Assembly (NCBI GenBank): GCA_023484645.1
Contig: JAMCZZ010000002.1
Coordinates: 1 to 31,389, forward strand
DNA length: 31,389 bases
Direction: 5' to 3'
From: Patescibacteria group bacterium
GTDB taxonomy: Bacteria; Patescibacteria; UBA1384; XYA2-FULL-43-10; 1-14-0-10-43-13
In this document: one piece after another, positions 14,314-21,426 of the stretch
Layout: each line of letters starts with the position of its first letter
Position numbering within the stretch: position 1 is the stretch's first letter
The notes under the pieces: model-generated
What the model was told of the DNA's origin: nothing
Database searches by the model: none
Seen by the model: only the letters and a program-made list of their open reading frames with translations
Program-made: the position numbers and the translations under genes

Positions 14314-14373
14314 CCACACAGATCTTTCACACAGATGGATACAGATTTTTATTCAAACAAAACTGGAGGATGA

Positions 14374-14574
14374 ATGAAATTTTTAATTTTTTTTCTTAGC
14401 ATGGGAATCGGACTTGTATCAATAATTTACTCAAAATGGTTAGTTGATTCCATCGGCAGATTTCCTTTTTTTGAAGAAAAATTAGGGAGCGGAGGAACAT
14501 ATTCTTTTTGGAAACTTTTGGGAGTACTGTTTATTATTTTTGGTTTTTACTACCTTTTTGGCGGATTGGGCTAA
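14374..14574 (+). CDS. Small membrane protein downstream of the pilus operon
   Basis: A 66-residue protein with two hydrophobic helices, at the N-terminus (FLIFFLSMGIGLVSIIY) and C-terminus (LLGVLFIIFGFYYLFGG), joined by a polar loop. The start is supported by CTGGAGGATGA directly before the ATG. It lies 60 bases after the PilX-like gene and may be the last gene of that operon. No family recognised. Confidence 0.65.
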   Translation: MKFLIFFLSMGIGLVSIIYSKWLVDSIGRFPFFEEKLGSGGTYSFWKLLGVLFIIFGFYYLFGGLG

Positions 14575-14622
14575 TAGATTTAAAATAATTTCATAATTTA
14601 AATAATCATACTGGTCTTCTGG

Positions 14623-14660
14623 TATCCCAAATAACAAGCTATAGCTTGTTATTTGGGATA
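14623..14660. repeat. Perfect 38-base palindrome
   Basis: The 19 bases from TATCCCAAATAACAAGCTA are followed by their exact reverse complement, with no loop. There is no T run after it, so it is not a typical terminator although it ends the pilus operon. It may be a protein-binding site or the join of a small inverted duplication. Confidence 0.85.
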
Positions 14661-14684
14661 GATGCATAGCAAGTTACTAAGAGC

Positions 14685-14905
14685 ATGGCAGGAGGATTCT
14701 TCAAATCCTAAAATTCAATCAAAGAAAAAACACCATGACAAGCATGATGTATTTTATTGTCCCACTTCGGATAAACCTACGTGGGACACCCCGCATAGCC
14801 CCTTCGGGGCGACGTGGGGTGGTGGACCCGACCCCACTTCGCTCTGCAAGCTACGTCGGGGCATAGCAGAATTCTTTCGAATTCTCTCTCCAATTCTCCA
14901 TGAAA
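14685..14905. other. Array of stem-loops, non-coding
   Basis: No supported gene lies in 14575-14982. Five hairpins follow one another: near 14692-14709 (AGGATT/AAATCCT), 14759-14787 (GTCCCAC/GTGGGAC), 14788-14820 (ACCCC/GGGGT enclosing CCCC-TTCG-GGGG), 14827-14860 (CCCGAC/GTCGGG) and 14880-14897 (AGAATTC/GAATTCT). The region resembles interspersed elements found beside tRNAs, and includes a tRNA 3'-end sequence. An open frame across it is not supported by a start signal. Confidence 0.5.
14820..14862 (-). pseudogene. tRNA-Ala-like remnant
   Basis: On the minus strand the last 13 bases (GTCGGGTCCACCA) are identical to the 3' end of tRNA-Ala(TGC) at 15920-15932. Upstream, CGTAGCTTGCAGAGCG looks like a shortened D arm (CGTAGCTCAG...TAGAGCG in the intact tRNA). 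The anticodon arm and T arm are missing. It cannot be a functional tRNA. The resemblance outside the 13 bases could be chance. Confidence 0.4.
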
Positions 14906-14982
14906 AAGAAGCCCGTGATCAGACGAGCTTCAAATGGATAATACTTCTAAGATAGTCGCTTATAGCAGTCCTTGAGATGGGC

Positions 14983-15309
14983 CTAGAACTTCGACATAAA
15001 AAGAAGAATTGTGTGATAGATAAAGGGTGCTAAAACAACCAGGTAGATTACTAACCGTATGCCCCAACCTTCCCGTAGCCAGTATGTACCAATGGAATAG
15101 TAGTACCACCGACCACCTAAGGATGTTTCATCGTAGCCGCAGGCCTTATCACCAAGCCATGTCGCCACGACTATCGCGAGAGCAATGCAACATCCGAGCG
15201 CCACTGCAGTGGCTGTTGTTGATGAGCCGGGAAGGCTATACAGCCCCATTTGTGAAGCGCTTACAAATAGCTCGGCACAACCAATCAGAAATAAACCCAC
15301 GACTTTCAA
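14983..15309 (-). CDS. Small membrane protein, unknown, TTG start
   Basis: A 108-residue protein with three predicted membrane helices: an N-terminal one (VVGLFLIGCAELFVSAS), a second (ATAVALGCCIALAIVVATW) and a C-terminal one (LVIYLVVLAPFIYHTILLF), with a Tyr and Gly-rich loop between the last two. The TTG at 15309 is favoured because AGGAGAT lies at the right distance upstream and a consensus-like promoter precedes it. The gene is GC-richer than its neighbours. No family is recognised. An opposing frame on the + strand lacks such signals. Confidence 0.65.
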   Translation of the reverse strand: MKVVGLFLIGCAELFVSASQMGLYSLPGSSTTATAVALGCCIALAIVVATWLGDKACGYDETSLGGRWYYYSIGTYWLREGWGIRLVIYLVVLAPFIYHTILLFMSKF

Positions 15310-15377
15310 TTTTCTATCTCCTATGCTGGGCGTAGTAACCGATCAAGTTAATCGTATTAGAACTCAATCGACAAATA

Positions 15378-15406
15378 ATTGTACACAATATATGTGCGCA
15401 TGTCAA
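15378..15406 (-). promoter_or_regulatory. Predicted promoter of the 108-aa membrane protein
   Basis: On the minus strand TTGACA (15401-15406), a 17-base spacer, TACAAT (15378-15383). The leader is about 65 bases. Confidence 0.7.
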
Positions 15407-15481
15407 TATCACCGCTTCAACGTATAGTAATGTAACAATATGAAATGAACTCAGTGTTCTAAATACAATTTAGGTGTATAC

Positions 15482-15505
15482 AAAAAAACAGGTCTCAAAC
15501 CTGTT
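15482..15505 (-). terminator. Terminator of the GIY-YIG gene
   Basis: On the minus strand AACAGGT pairs with ACCTGTT and is followed by TTTTT. It overlaps the stop codon. Confidence 0.75.
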
Positions 15506-15836
15506 AATTAAATATTCCGTTAATTAGTTTAAGTTTTTTCTCTCGAGTCCAGCCTTTGACTTGAATTTCTCTTTTTCTTGCCTCGGATTTATTTGGGAAT
15601 GGTTGGGAAACGTAAACTAATTTAAACGGTCCTTGTTGAACTGCAAAGCGAGAACCATTACCAGAGTTATGTTCAGCTAGTCTTTCTTTGGAGTCGGTAG
15701 TAATACCAACATAAAATCTACCAGTTCTCGCTTGGGCAATATAAAGATACCATGGTCTATTCGGTCCTTCGATTTTGCTCATAATTGCTTCGACTTCTTT
15801 CAGTTGCTCAGCATAAATCGCTCCACTCAGGATCAT
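15504..15836 (-). CDS. Single-domain GIY-YIG nuclease (COG2827/UPF0213-like)
   Basis: A 110-residue protein; the domain starts at PWYLYIAQ, then RFYVGITTDSKERLAEHNSG, and KLVYVSQPFPNKSEARKREIQVKGW. The YLY and YVG strands, the Arg after the first helix and the metal-binding Glu in ARKRE are all present, so nuclease activity is possible. The size and GITTD..RLAEHN pattern match the short stand-alone family, found beside tRNAs and repeats in many genomes, with unclear roles. Met19 (start at 15782) may be the true start because domain homology begins just after it and the first 18 codons lie in a repeat; no Shine-Dalgarno settles it. The 5' end is duplicated, inverted, at 8401-8490. Its position beside tRNA-Ala(TGC) suits a mobile or homing gene. 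Confidence 0.85.
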   Translation of the reverse strand: MILSGAIYAEQLKEVEAIMSKIEGPNRPWYLYIAQARTGRFYVGITTDSKERLAEHNSGNGSRFAVQQGPFKLVYVSQPFPNKSEARKREIQVKGWTREKKLKLINGIFN

Positions 15837-15928
15837 TCGACTAGTTTATACAAAAAATTACTACTTCTATAGTAGCAATTTCTCTAGTGGTTTACCATGA
15901 GCGAACGAAGTGAGTCGAATGGTGGACC
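15763..15928 (-). repeat. Inverted repeat IR-C, arm 2
   Basis: Inverse copy of 8312-8474. Starts in the 3' end of tRNA-Ala(TGC) and ends in codons GPN of the GIY-YIG gene. More diverged than IR-A and IR-B, mainly in the 60 bases between the tRNA flank and the GIY-YIG start. Confidence 0.9.
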
Positions 15929-15995
15929 CGACAGGATTTGAACCTGCGACATCCTCGTTGCAAACGAGGCGCTCTACCAACTGAGCTACGGGCCC
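15920..15995 (-). tRNA. tRNA-Ala(TGC), CCA encoded
   Basis: A 76-base cloverleaf: acceptor GGGCCCG/CGGGTCC with the alanine G3-U70 pair, anticodon arm CCTCG/CGAGG with anticodon TGC, T arm GCAGG/CCTGT with loop TTCAAAT. CCA is encoded. Confidence 0.96.
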
Positions 15996-16090
15996 AATTA
16001 CTTGTAATACGATACTACAAAATTCATTTTTTTTCAAGGTCTTGAAAGGGAACGAGGTCTAAAAAATTAAATTAGATATGAGGAACTTTT

Positions 16091-17332
16091 TTAGTGTGTT
16101 GGAAGAACTTGAGTTTCGCTATATGCTAATTGGTAGTTAATTTTTAAATCTTCTTTGGCCAGGGATCTAATAATGCCAGCGTAATTTTCCGAAACTCTTT
16201 CCCATGTCATTGAACGTGAGAATTTATGATTTTCAGTCTCCATTTTCTTTCTAAGTTGATCATTAGAAAGAAGCTTGGTCACTGTTTTAGCAATACTTTT
16301 TGAATTTCGGAAGGGGACGAGAAACATTTTATGTCCATCTCTATGCAATTCTTTGGCGTGTAAATAGGGGGTGGAGATACAAATTCGGCCGGCACTCATT
16401 GCATAGACAAGCGTTCCTGAGGTGACTTGCTGAGGATTTAAGTATGGTGTTAAGTAAAGGTCGGTTGCCTTCAGATAGCTGATGTATTCTTCAATGTCGA
16501 CAAACCGATTGATAAATTTGACGTTGTCCAAAAGATCCAGCGCTTTAATTTTTGAAATCAAGCGATCACGATATCTTTCACCCTCATATGCAATAACTCC
16601 GGGATGAGTTTTGCCTAAAATTAAATATAAGACATTATCATGTTCCATTTTGATTCTTGGTAATGCCTCAATTACATATTCTATTCCTTTGCCTGAACTG
16701 ATTAAACCAAAAGTAGACAAAATCAGTCTATCTTCTAGGCCAAAGGTTTTTTTAGCGGACTTTTGATCACAGAGTTCAATATCTGGTACCCCATGAGGAA
16801 TAATCATAATCTTTTTCTTATCTATACCGTAAGTTTTTGTTAAGATCTTTGATCCTGTGCTGGCCATCACTATTAAAGCGGAGCTAAGATCAGCAATCTG
16901 TCTCAATATATTTTTTTCCTCTTTGCTTGGTTTTAGTAGAACGGTATGAAGAGTGGTCAAAACCGGCTTCTTTACCCTCTCTAAAAAATTAATTACATAC
17001 TCTCCACATTTTCCACCGTGTAATCCGAATTCATGTTGCAGACTTACTGCCACTGCTTCAGAATTATTAATATAAAAAGCAGCCCTCTCATAGCTGTTTA
17101 TATCTTGTTGCTCTATTTTGCAGTTGACTGGTATGTTGTATGTTCGATCTTCTCCACCTTTTTCATTTATGGGAATAATTTCAAATTCAATGTCATTTGT
17201 ATGGAGCTTTAATGAATTCGCCAAGTCATGACTGAAGGTGGCGATTCCGCAATCCCTCGGTCTAAAACTGGACACTATAATAATTTTTTTTCTTTTGGTT
17301 CGCATATTCAAAAAAGACATTTTTTGAAGCAT
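16091..17332 (-). CDS. GT-B glycosyltransferase (GT4-like), partner of GH130
   Basis: A 413-residue glycosyltransferase of the GT-B fold. N-terminal half: IIIVSSFRPRDCGIATFSHDLA, the Gly-rich acceptor-side loop, and LQHEFGLHGG. C-terminal half: IPHGVPD, then STFGLISSGKGIEYVIEALP (start of the nucleotide-sugar domain) and YLTPYLNPQQVTSGTLVYAMSAG, matching the donor-binding EX7E region with changes. No signal peptide or membrane helix, so it works in the cytoplasm or on its inner face. It starts 25 bases after the GH130 stop, on the same strand, a pairing known from other bacteria, where the two act in mannoside metabolism. The start is uncertain (Met1, Met5 or Met10), as no clear Shine-Dalgarno is seen. 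Sugar specificity cannot be read from the sequence. Confidence 0.88.
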   Translation of the reverse strand: MLQKMSFLNMRTKRKKIIIVSSFRPRDCGIATFSHDLANSLKLHTNDIEFEIIPINEKGGEDRTYNIPVNCKIEQQDINSYERAAFYINNSEAVAVSLQHEFGLHGGKCGEYVINFLERVKKPVLTTLHTVLLKPSKEEKNILRQIADLSSALIVMASTGSKILTKTYGIDKKKIMIIPHGVPDIELCDQKSAKKTFGLEDRLILSTFGLISSGKGIEYVIEALPRIKMEHDNVLYLILGKTHPGVIAYEGERYRDRLISKIKALDLLDNVKFINRFVDIEEYISYLKATDLYLTPYLNPQQVTSGTLVYAMSAGRICISTPYLHAKELHRDGHKMFLVPFRNSKSIAKTVTKLLSNDQLRKKMETENHKFSRSMTWERVSENYAGIIRSLAKEDLKINYQLAYSETQVLPTH

Positions 17333-17357
17333 TCAAGCTTCGTTTAATTAGAGCGTC

Positions 17358-18419
17358 TTAAGATGACGTTTCTTCGACCGGAATTAATTCTGGTGATTTT
17401 GACTCAGATGAACTAATCCGCAGTGCGTCAATAAGCTCTTTATAATTTAACGATCTAAGTGCGATGACTCGATCTGCCGCACCATAGTAAATCTTTAGTC
17501 GATCGCCGTTTCTTAAAATTGTAGTTGGAAAAACGACGTTGTCAGCTATCCCTTTTTTCTCAAAATTTAATTCCGGAGAGAAAAGCGGTTCGCTTAAGCG
17601 GCCGACGACTTTTTTCGGACTATCCAGGTCCAGCAAAGCGGCGGCGGCATGGTAGCATCTGCCCAGTGATGAATATTCTACAGTATGATAAATTAATAAC
17701 CATCCGTATTCGGTTTTAAGCGGCGGGCAACCTCCGCCCACACTCTCACTGTCAAACCAGAATTTTGGTTCGATCACAACATGTTTGTCGAGGTCTGTTA
17801 GATAATCGTGCCAAAAATTATTTGTTAATTCTTTAAATTCTTTAAAATAAATGATTTGAATTCCGGGTAAAATTCTGTGTCCTAATGCAAACTTGCCATC
17901 AATTTTTTCGGGAAATAAAAATGCGTCTTTTTCCCAAAGAAGAGCATTTTGTCCGACTGCTTTTTGGCATTCTTCTTCGAAAACTTTATAGCGTAGGGAT
18001 AGGTTAGTCTTTCTAAAAAGTTCTCCCGCTTTTTCATATGTGATTTTTGGAAAAACCAGTCCTTGTTTTTGAAAATGGGGAAGTTTTTTTGTAGTTGCGT
18101 ATGCTATTTGCGCATTTTTCCCGTCGTAAGCAGTATAAAATAGGTAATAAGTGCCGTCAACACAAGTTATTCGAGGATCTTCCAAACCTTTTGCCTCGTA
18201 GTCATATTCGGGGGCAAGAATTGGGCCATCTTGTCTTTCAACCACCATGTCATCTTTAATTTTACAGAAACCGATAGTAGAAACATCATTGTTGGAGACG
18301 GCTCTGTAGTACATCCAAACCTCATCTCCAACACTAACGCAGGCAGGGTTGAAAACGCCGCCCTTTTCAAATTCATAGACGGGCTCTAGAATTACTCCTT
18401 CATTTTTAATTTCAACCAT
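17358..18419 (-). CDS. GH130-family glycoside phosphorylase/hydrolase
   Basis: A 353-residue five-bladed beta-propeller enzyme. Family marks: FNPACV near residue 23, GLEDPRI near 78-84 with Asp81 as the likely catalytic acid, VGGGCPPL and IYHTVE in the middle, ADNVVFPTT and IYYGAADRV near the end. GH130 enzymes cleave beta-mannosides by phosphorolysis, or by hydrolysis in some subgroups. The length and lack of a signal peptide suit a cytoplasmic phosphorylase. The ATG at 18419 has GAAAGGAAC upstream. It is the first gene of a two-gene operon with the glycosyltransferase. It may make or recycle a mannose-containing oligosaccharide; this is inference from the pairing. Confidence 0.9.
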   Translation of the reverse strand: MVEIKNEGVILEPVYEFEKGGVFNPACVSVGDEVWMYYRAVSNNDVSTIGFCKIKDDMVVERQDGPILAPEYDYEAKGLEDPRITCVDGTYYLFYTAYDGKNAQIAYATTKKLPHFQKQGLVFPKITYEKAGELFRKTNLSLRYKVFEEECQKAVGQNALLWEKDAFLFPEKIDGKFALGHRILPGIQIIYFKEFKELTNNFWHDYLTDLDKHVVIEPKFWFDSESVGGGCPPLKTEYGWLLIYHTVEYSSLGRCYHAAAALLDLDSPKKVVGRLSEPLFSPELNFEKKGIADNVVFPTTILRNGDRLKIYYGAADRVIALRSLNYKELIDALRISSSESKSPELIPVEETSS

Positions 18420-18569
18420 GTGATAGTTCCTTTCAGACGATTCATATATACTTGTTACAGTGTCTCAGGAAAACGAGCTTTTTTCAAGCGTAGAGCAAGG
18501 CTAAATGTCTGATACTTCATGAGAGACCTTAGCAATATACAGAAGAAATAGTCTATCAATTTCACTAGT

Positions 18570-18599
18570 TTGGTAACTTTCTTATGTTTTGTATATAAT
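18570..18599 (+). promoter_or_regulatory. Predicted promoter giving a leaderless mRNA
   Basis: TTGGTA (18570-18575), an 18-base spacer and TATAAT (18594-18599). The expected start coincides with the ATG at 18606, and no Shine-Dalgarno could fit. Confidence 0.65.
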
Positions 18600-18605
18600 T
18601 AAAAC

Positions 18606-19448
18606 ATGATAGAACATAATAAAGTTCGCCCCTATTGGCATCTGGATGCAAAGTGGTTAGTGGCGCTAATATTTATTCCGGTTTTTGCATTAGCTTTTTT
18701 TCTTTGCAATTTATATGTCATGACGACTGAAAAAAACGCAGTGAATGTATCGGCTGCCTTGTTGTCAGCTCTTTATGCGCCGGGAGGAGATCAGGGGAAC
18801 AGCCAAGAGATTGAACAAGTAAGAGAAGCTATTAAAAAAAGTCCGGACAAAGCCTTTAAACCATTCCCCGGTTCGGATATTCAGATAACGGAGCAAGATT
18901 TAGATCAATATTCAATCAAGGATCTTAAAGGGAAAATTTTCAAAGAACTGGCGAAAAATATTTATAACTTTGATTCATCAGACATTAAAACCAGCTCTGA
19001 CGGCAAAGACAATTCATTATCTACTTTGGGTGCAATGGCGATTTTCACCAAAGACGGCCATCAGTTTATTGGGAAAATAGCACTAATTGTGTCTAGCATA
19101 GCCTTAGTCTTTTTGGCATTACTTATATTTTTCAGCTACGGCTTTGGCCGCATGATAAGCCCTGGAATAATATTCTTTATAATCGGACTTCCGGCAACAA
19201 TATTGCTTTTGTTGCTTCAAAAAGGAGCGGGCAATTCTTCAGAAGCAGTTGATCTGGAAAAATTAAGTCTTGGTCAAAGAGTGGGAGCAGCCGTAAAAGT
19301 AGTTGGTCCGCAAATTTCCGATGTTCTTTTAAAAAATTATATAATTTTGTTATTAACCGGCGTCGTTTTAATCCTCACCGGCATTATTGGCAGAATCATT
19401 CAAAGACATAAAAAAAAGAAAGCGGAGAATCATTCATTATTGGATTAA
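18606..19448 (+). CDS. Multi-pass membrane protein, unknown
   Basis: A 280-residue protein with four predicted helices: about 17-41 (WLVALIFIPVFALAFFLC), 158-180, 183-205 and 242-262, and a polar extracytoplasmic region between the first two. That region has Ser, Asp and Lys-rich stretches and a DIQITEQDLDQYSIKDLKGK segment. The C-terminus is basic (RHKKKK). No family was recognised. The transcript is probably leaderless. The next gene, for an M23-like protein, follows after 18 bases with a good Shine-Dalgarno, so the two are likely co-transcribed. Confidence 0.72.
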   Translation: MIEHNKVRPYWHLDAKWLVALIFIPVFALAFFLCNLYVMTTEKNAVNVSAALLSALYAPGGDQGNSQEIEQVREAIKKSPDKAFKPFPGSDIQITEQDLDQYSIKDLKGKIFKELAKNIYNFDSSDIKTSSDGKDNSLSTLGAMAIFTKDGHQFIGKIALIVSSIALVFLALLIFFSYGFGRMISPGIIFFIIGLPATILLLLLQKGAGNSSEAVDLEKLSLGQRVGAAVKVVGPQISDVLLKNYIILLLTGVVLILTGIIGRIIQRHKKKKAENHSLLD

Positions 19449-19466
19449 AGCATCAAGGAGAGTCAA

Positions 19467-20705
19467 ATGAACGAAGAACAAAATCAACCTAAAAAATCAT
19501 TCATAAAAAGATTTTGGTGGATGTTTCTAGCCGCGATAATATTATTTATTGCCTTGGTTTTATTATTCTCTCCAAAAAAATTGACAAAGAATGATGATAA
19601 GACTCAAACTGATCAAACCGAAAGCCAAGATCAAGCAGGAAATGATGCAAGTCAGTTGAGTCGTGGTAAGTGTCGGGGAGAAGAAAAGCCAAAACTTGGA
19701 GCACTCCCGATGAAGTACGAAGATTTCTCGATGGTCTTGCCTTATGGATTAACTGCCGGCGGACATGTTACACCAATCGATCACCAATATTTTTCTCCCA
19801 CGATTTTTAATTCGCCTCGAGATAAATATGATGTTTATGCCATGGCCGATGCCACGATTGTCGACATTAGTCCACGCACAAATGGCAAAGGAACAGAATA
19901 TCGCTTTGTTTTTAGCATGAGCTGTAAGTTGTTTTACTATTACGATCTAGTTACAAGTTTGACCCCGGAAATAAGAACAGAGTGGGAAAAATCAAAAAAC
20001 GACTCTAAAGGACTTAACTTTCCAGTTAAAGAGGGCCAGTTAATTGGTCATATTGGCGGGCAAACACTCGATTTTGCCGTTTGGGATATGGATATCAATT
20101 TAAGTGGTTTTGTGGTACCGGAACATTACGAGGGTGAATCATGGAAAATTCACACTGCCGATCCACTTAATTATTATACTGATGAATTAAAAGAAAAAGT
20201 TTTATCAAAATATATTCGTACTGCAGAGCCTAGAAGTGGAAAAATTGATTATGATATTGATGGTAAATTGATTGGCAACTGGTTCGTAGAAAATACCGGT
20301 GGCTACAATGGGGGAAGAAAGAGTGAATATTGGACGACTCATTTATCAATCGCGCCTGATGCCTACGACCCTACAAGTATCGTTGTTTCGCTTGGTGATT
20401 ATGCTGGCCAACCTACGCAGTTTGGCACAAAAGGCAATGCGCCAGACCCAGCAAGCGTTGACGTGAATTCAGGTATGATAAAGTATGAACTAGTGCAACA
20501 AGATTGGATCAAAGAAAATGGCCAACACTGGGACAGAATGAGCCTTGCTAAGAATATTAAAGCTAAAAATCACGAAGAGAAAGTTGACGGAACAGTTCTT
20601 ATTCAGATGTTAGAAGATGGAAAATTGAAAATGGAAGCATTCCCCAATAAAAAAGCCTCAGAAGTTTCCAGCTTCACACCAAATGCCAAAATTTACGAGA
20701 GATAA
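19467..20705 (+). CDS. Membrane-anchored M23-like (lysostaphin-fold) protein, probably non-catalytic
   Basis: A 412-residue protein with a single N-terminal membrane helix about 15-35 and a polar linker rich in Gln, Asp and Thr. A domain starting GHVTPIDHQYF, followed by VYAMADATIVDI and VKEGQLIGHIGGQTLDFAVWD, follows the order of M23 metallopeptidases (first His, Gly-rich turn, and final strand). The usual closing HxH is replaced by LDFAVWD, so zinc binding and peptidase activity are doubtful. The C-terminal third is a separate domain of unknown type. AAGGAG lies before the ATG. It shares its architecture with the gene at 21410-22690, which is a diverged paralogue. It may bind cell wall or act at the surface. 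Confidence 0.7.
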   Translation: MNEEQNQPKKSFIKRFWWMFLAAIILFIALVLLFSPKKLTKNDDKTQTDQTESQDQAGNDASQLSRGKCRGEEKPKLGALPMKYEDFSMVLPYGLTAGGHVTPIDHQYFSPTIFNSPRDKYDVYAMADATIVDISPRTNGKGTEYRFVFSMSCKLFYYYDLVTSLTPEIRTEWEKSKNDSKGLNFPVKEGQLIGHIGGQTLDFAVWDMDINLSGFVVPEHYEGESWKIHTADPLNYYTDELKEKVLSKYIRTAEPRSGKIDYDIDGKLIGNWFVENTGGYNGGRKSEYWTTHLSIAPDAYDPTSIVVSLGDYAGQPTQFGTKGNAPDPASVDVNSGMIKYELVQQDWIKENGQHWDRMSLAKNIKAKNHEEKVDGTVLIQMLEDGKLKMEAFPNKKASEVSSFTPNAKIYER

Positions 20706-20728
20706 AACAATATGAATTTTGAAATAAT
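20705..20728 (+). repeat. 24-bp direct repeat, copy 1 (copy 2 at 21403-21426)
   Basis: The same 24 bases (beginning AAACAATATGAATTTTG) occur at the end of the first M23-like gene and across the start codon of the second, on either side of the LURP-one-like gene. Copy 1 has an ATG with no lasting frame. The layout suggests that the middle gene was inserted by a duplication of the start region. Confidence 0.9.
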
Positions 20729-20744
20729 ATAATTAAGTAAAAAG

Positions 20745-21308
20745 ATGAATTTAAAATTTCCTTTCCAATTAAAATTCAAATATTCTGCTTTAGGACAAAA
20801 GGCATTTTTGTATGATCGAGACAATAATGAGGTAATGTTTGCAGACAAAGGAATTTGGAGAATCAGAGAAAAGATAACTATCTATTCCGATGCAAAAAAA
20901 ACCAAAAAACTATACGAGGTAAGAGCAGACAGGACTTTCTCTCCTTATTTCCAAGTCACCACGCCAGAAGGCGACTTTGTGGGATCAATCAAAAGGTCTG
21001 GCCGCATTACATTCAAATCTTATCATCAGATACTGGACTCGCAAAATAAAGTTATTTATAAAATTAATGAAATCAACTTTCCCAACGGATTACTTAATCG
21101 CCCTCGATATACTGTTTGCAAAGCGGATGCTCCATCAGAGGAAATTGCTTCAATGGATCACGGATGGTCTTTTGGCACAACTTTATTTCAAATAAATGGT
21201 CTCTCTGACATTCCCGAAGAAAACAAACCATTAATTCTTATATCTTTTGTAATTATCGCCATGATGGTTAGAGGCCTTGCGGGCGATAAATTGCCTTTGC
21301 CGGATTAA
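20745..21308 (+). CDS. LURP-one/scramblase-like domain protein
   Basis: A 187-residue protein resembling the LURP-one-related (tubby-like) fold: alternating strands such as KAFLYDRDNNEVMFADKG, then KLYEVRADRT, GDFVGSIKR and a late hydrophobic helix (PLILISFVIIAMMV) that could lie inside the beta barrel. Related proteins may act at membranes or as lipid-binding domains, and the bacterial ones are poorly characterised. No Shine-Dalgarno is visible before the ATG. It sits between two M23-like paralogues and is flanked by a 24-bp direct repeat, suggesting a later insertion. Confidence 0.7.
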   Translation: MNLKFPFQLKFKYSALGQKAFLYDRDNNEVMFADKGIWRIREKITIYSDAKKTKKLYEVRADRTFSPYFQVTTPEGDFVGSIKRSGRITFKSYHQILDSQNKVIYKINEINFPNGLLNRPRYTVCKADAPSEEIASMDHGWSFGTTLFQINGLSDIPEENKPLILISFVIIAMMVRGLAGDKLPLPD

Positions 21309-21402
21309 GCATAATAAGGACAATACTTAATCTAAAGTGGTGAAAGGGCGGATATTTTTGGGTAATAAAAGCGCTAACCTTTTTCGAAATAAAAAGCGGG
21401 AT

Positions 21403-21426
21403 AAACAATATGAATTTTGAAATAAT
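21403..21426 (+). repeat. 24-bp direct repeat, copy 2
   Basis: Identical to 20705-20728; spans the start codon (21410) of the second M23-like gene. Confidence 0.9.

Noticed and set aside
14662..14955. Open frame of 97 residues through the stem-loop array
   Set aside because: Encodes palindromic DNA and a tRNA end; no family and no Shine-Dalgarno.
15027..15427. Forward open frames opposite the 108-aa membrane protein
   Set aside because: The minus-strand gene has a promoter, a Shine-Dalgarno and a plausible membrane topology; these do not.
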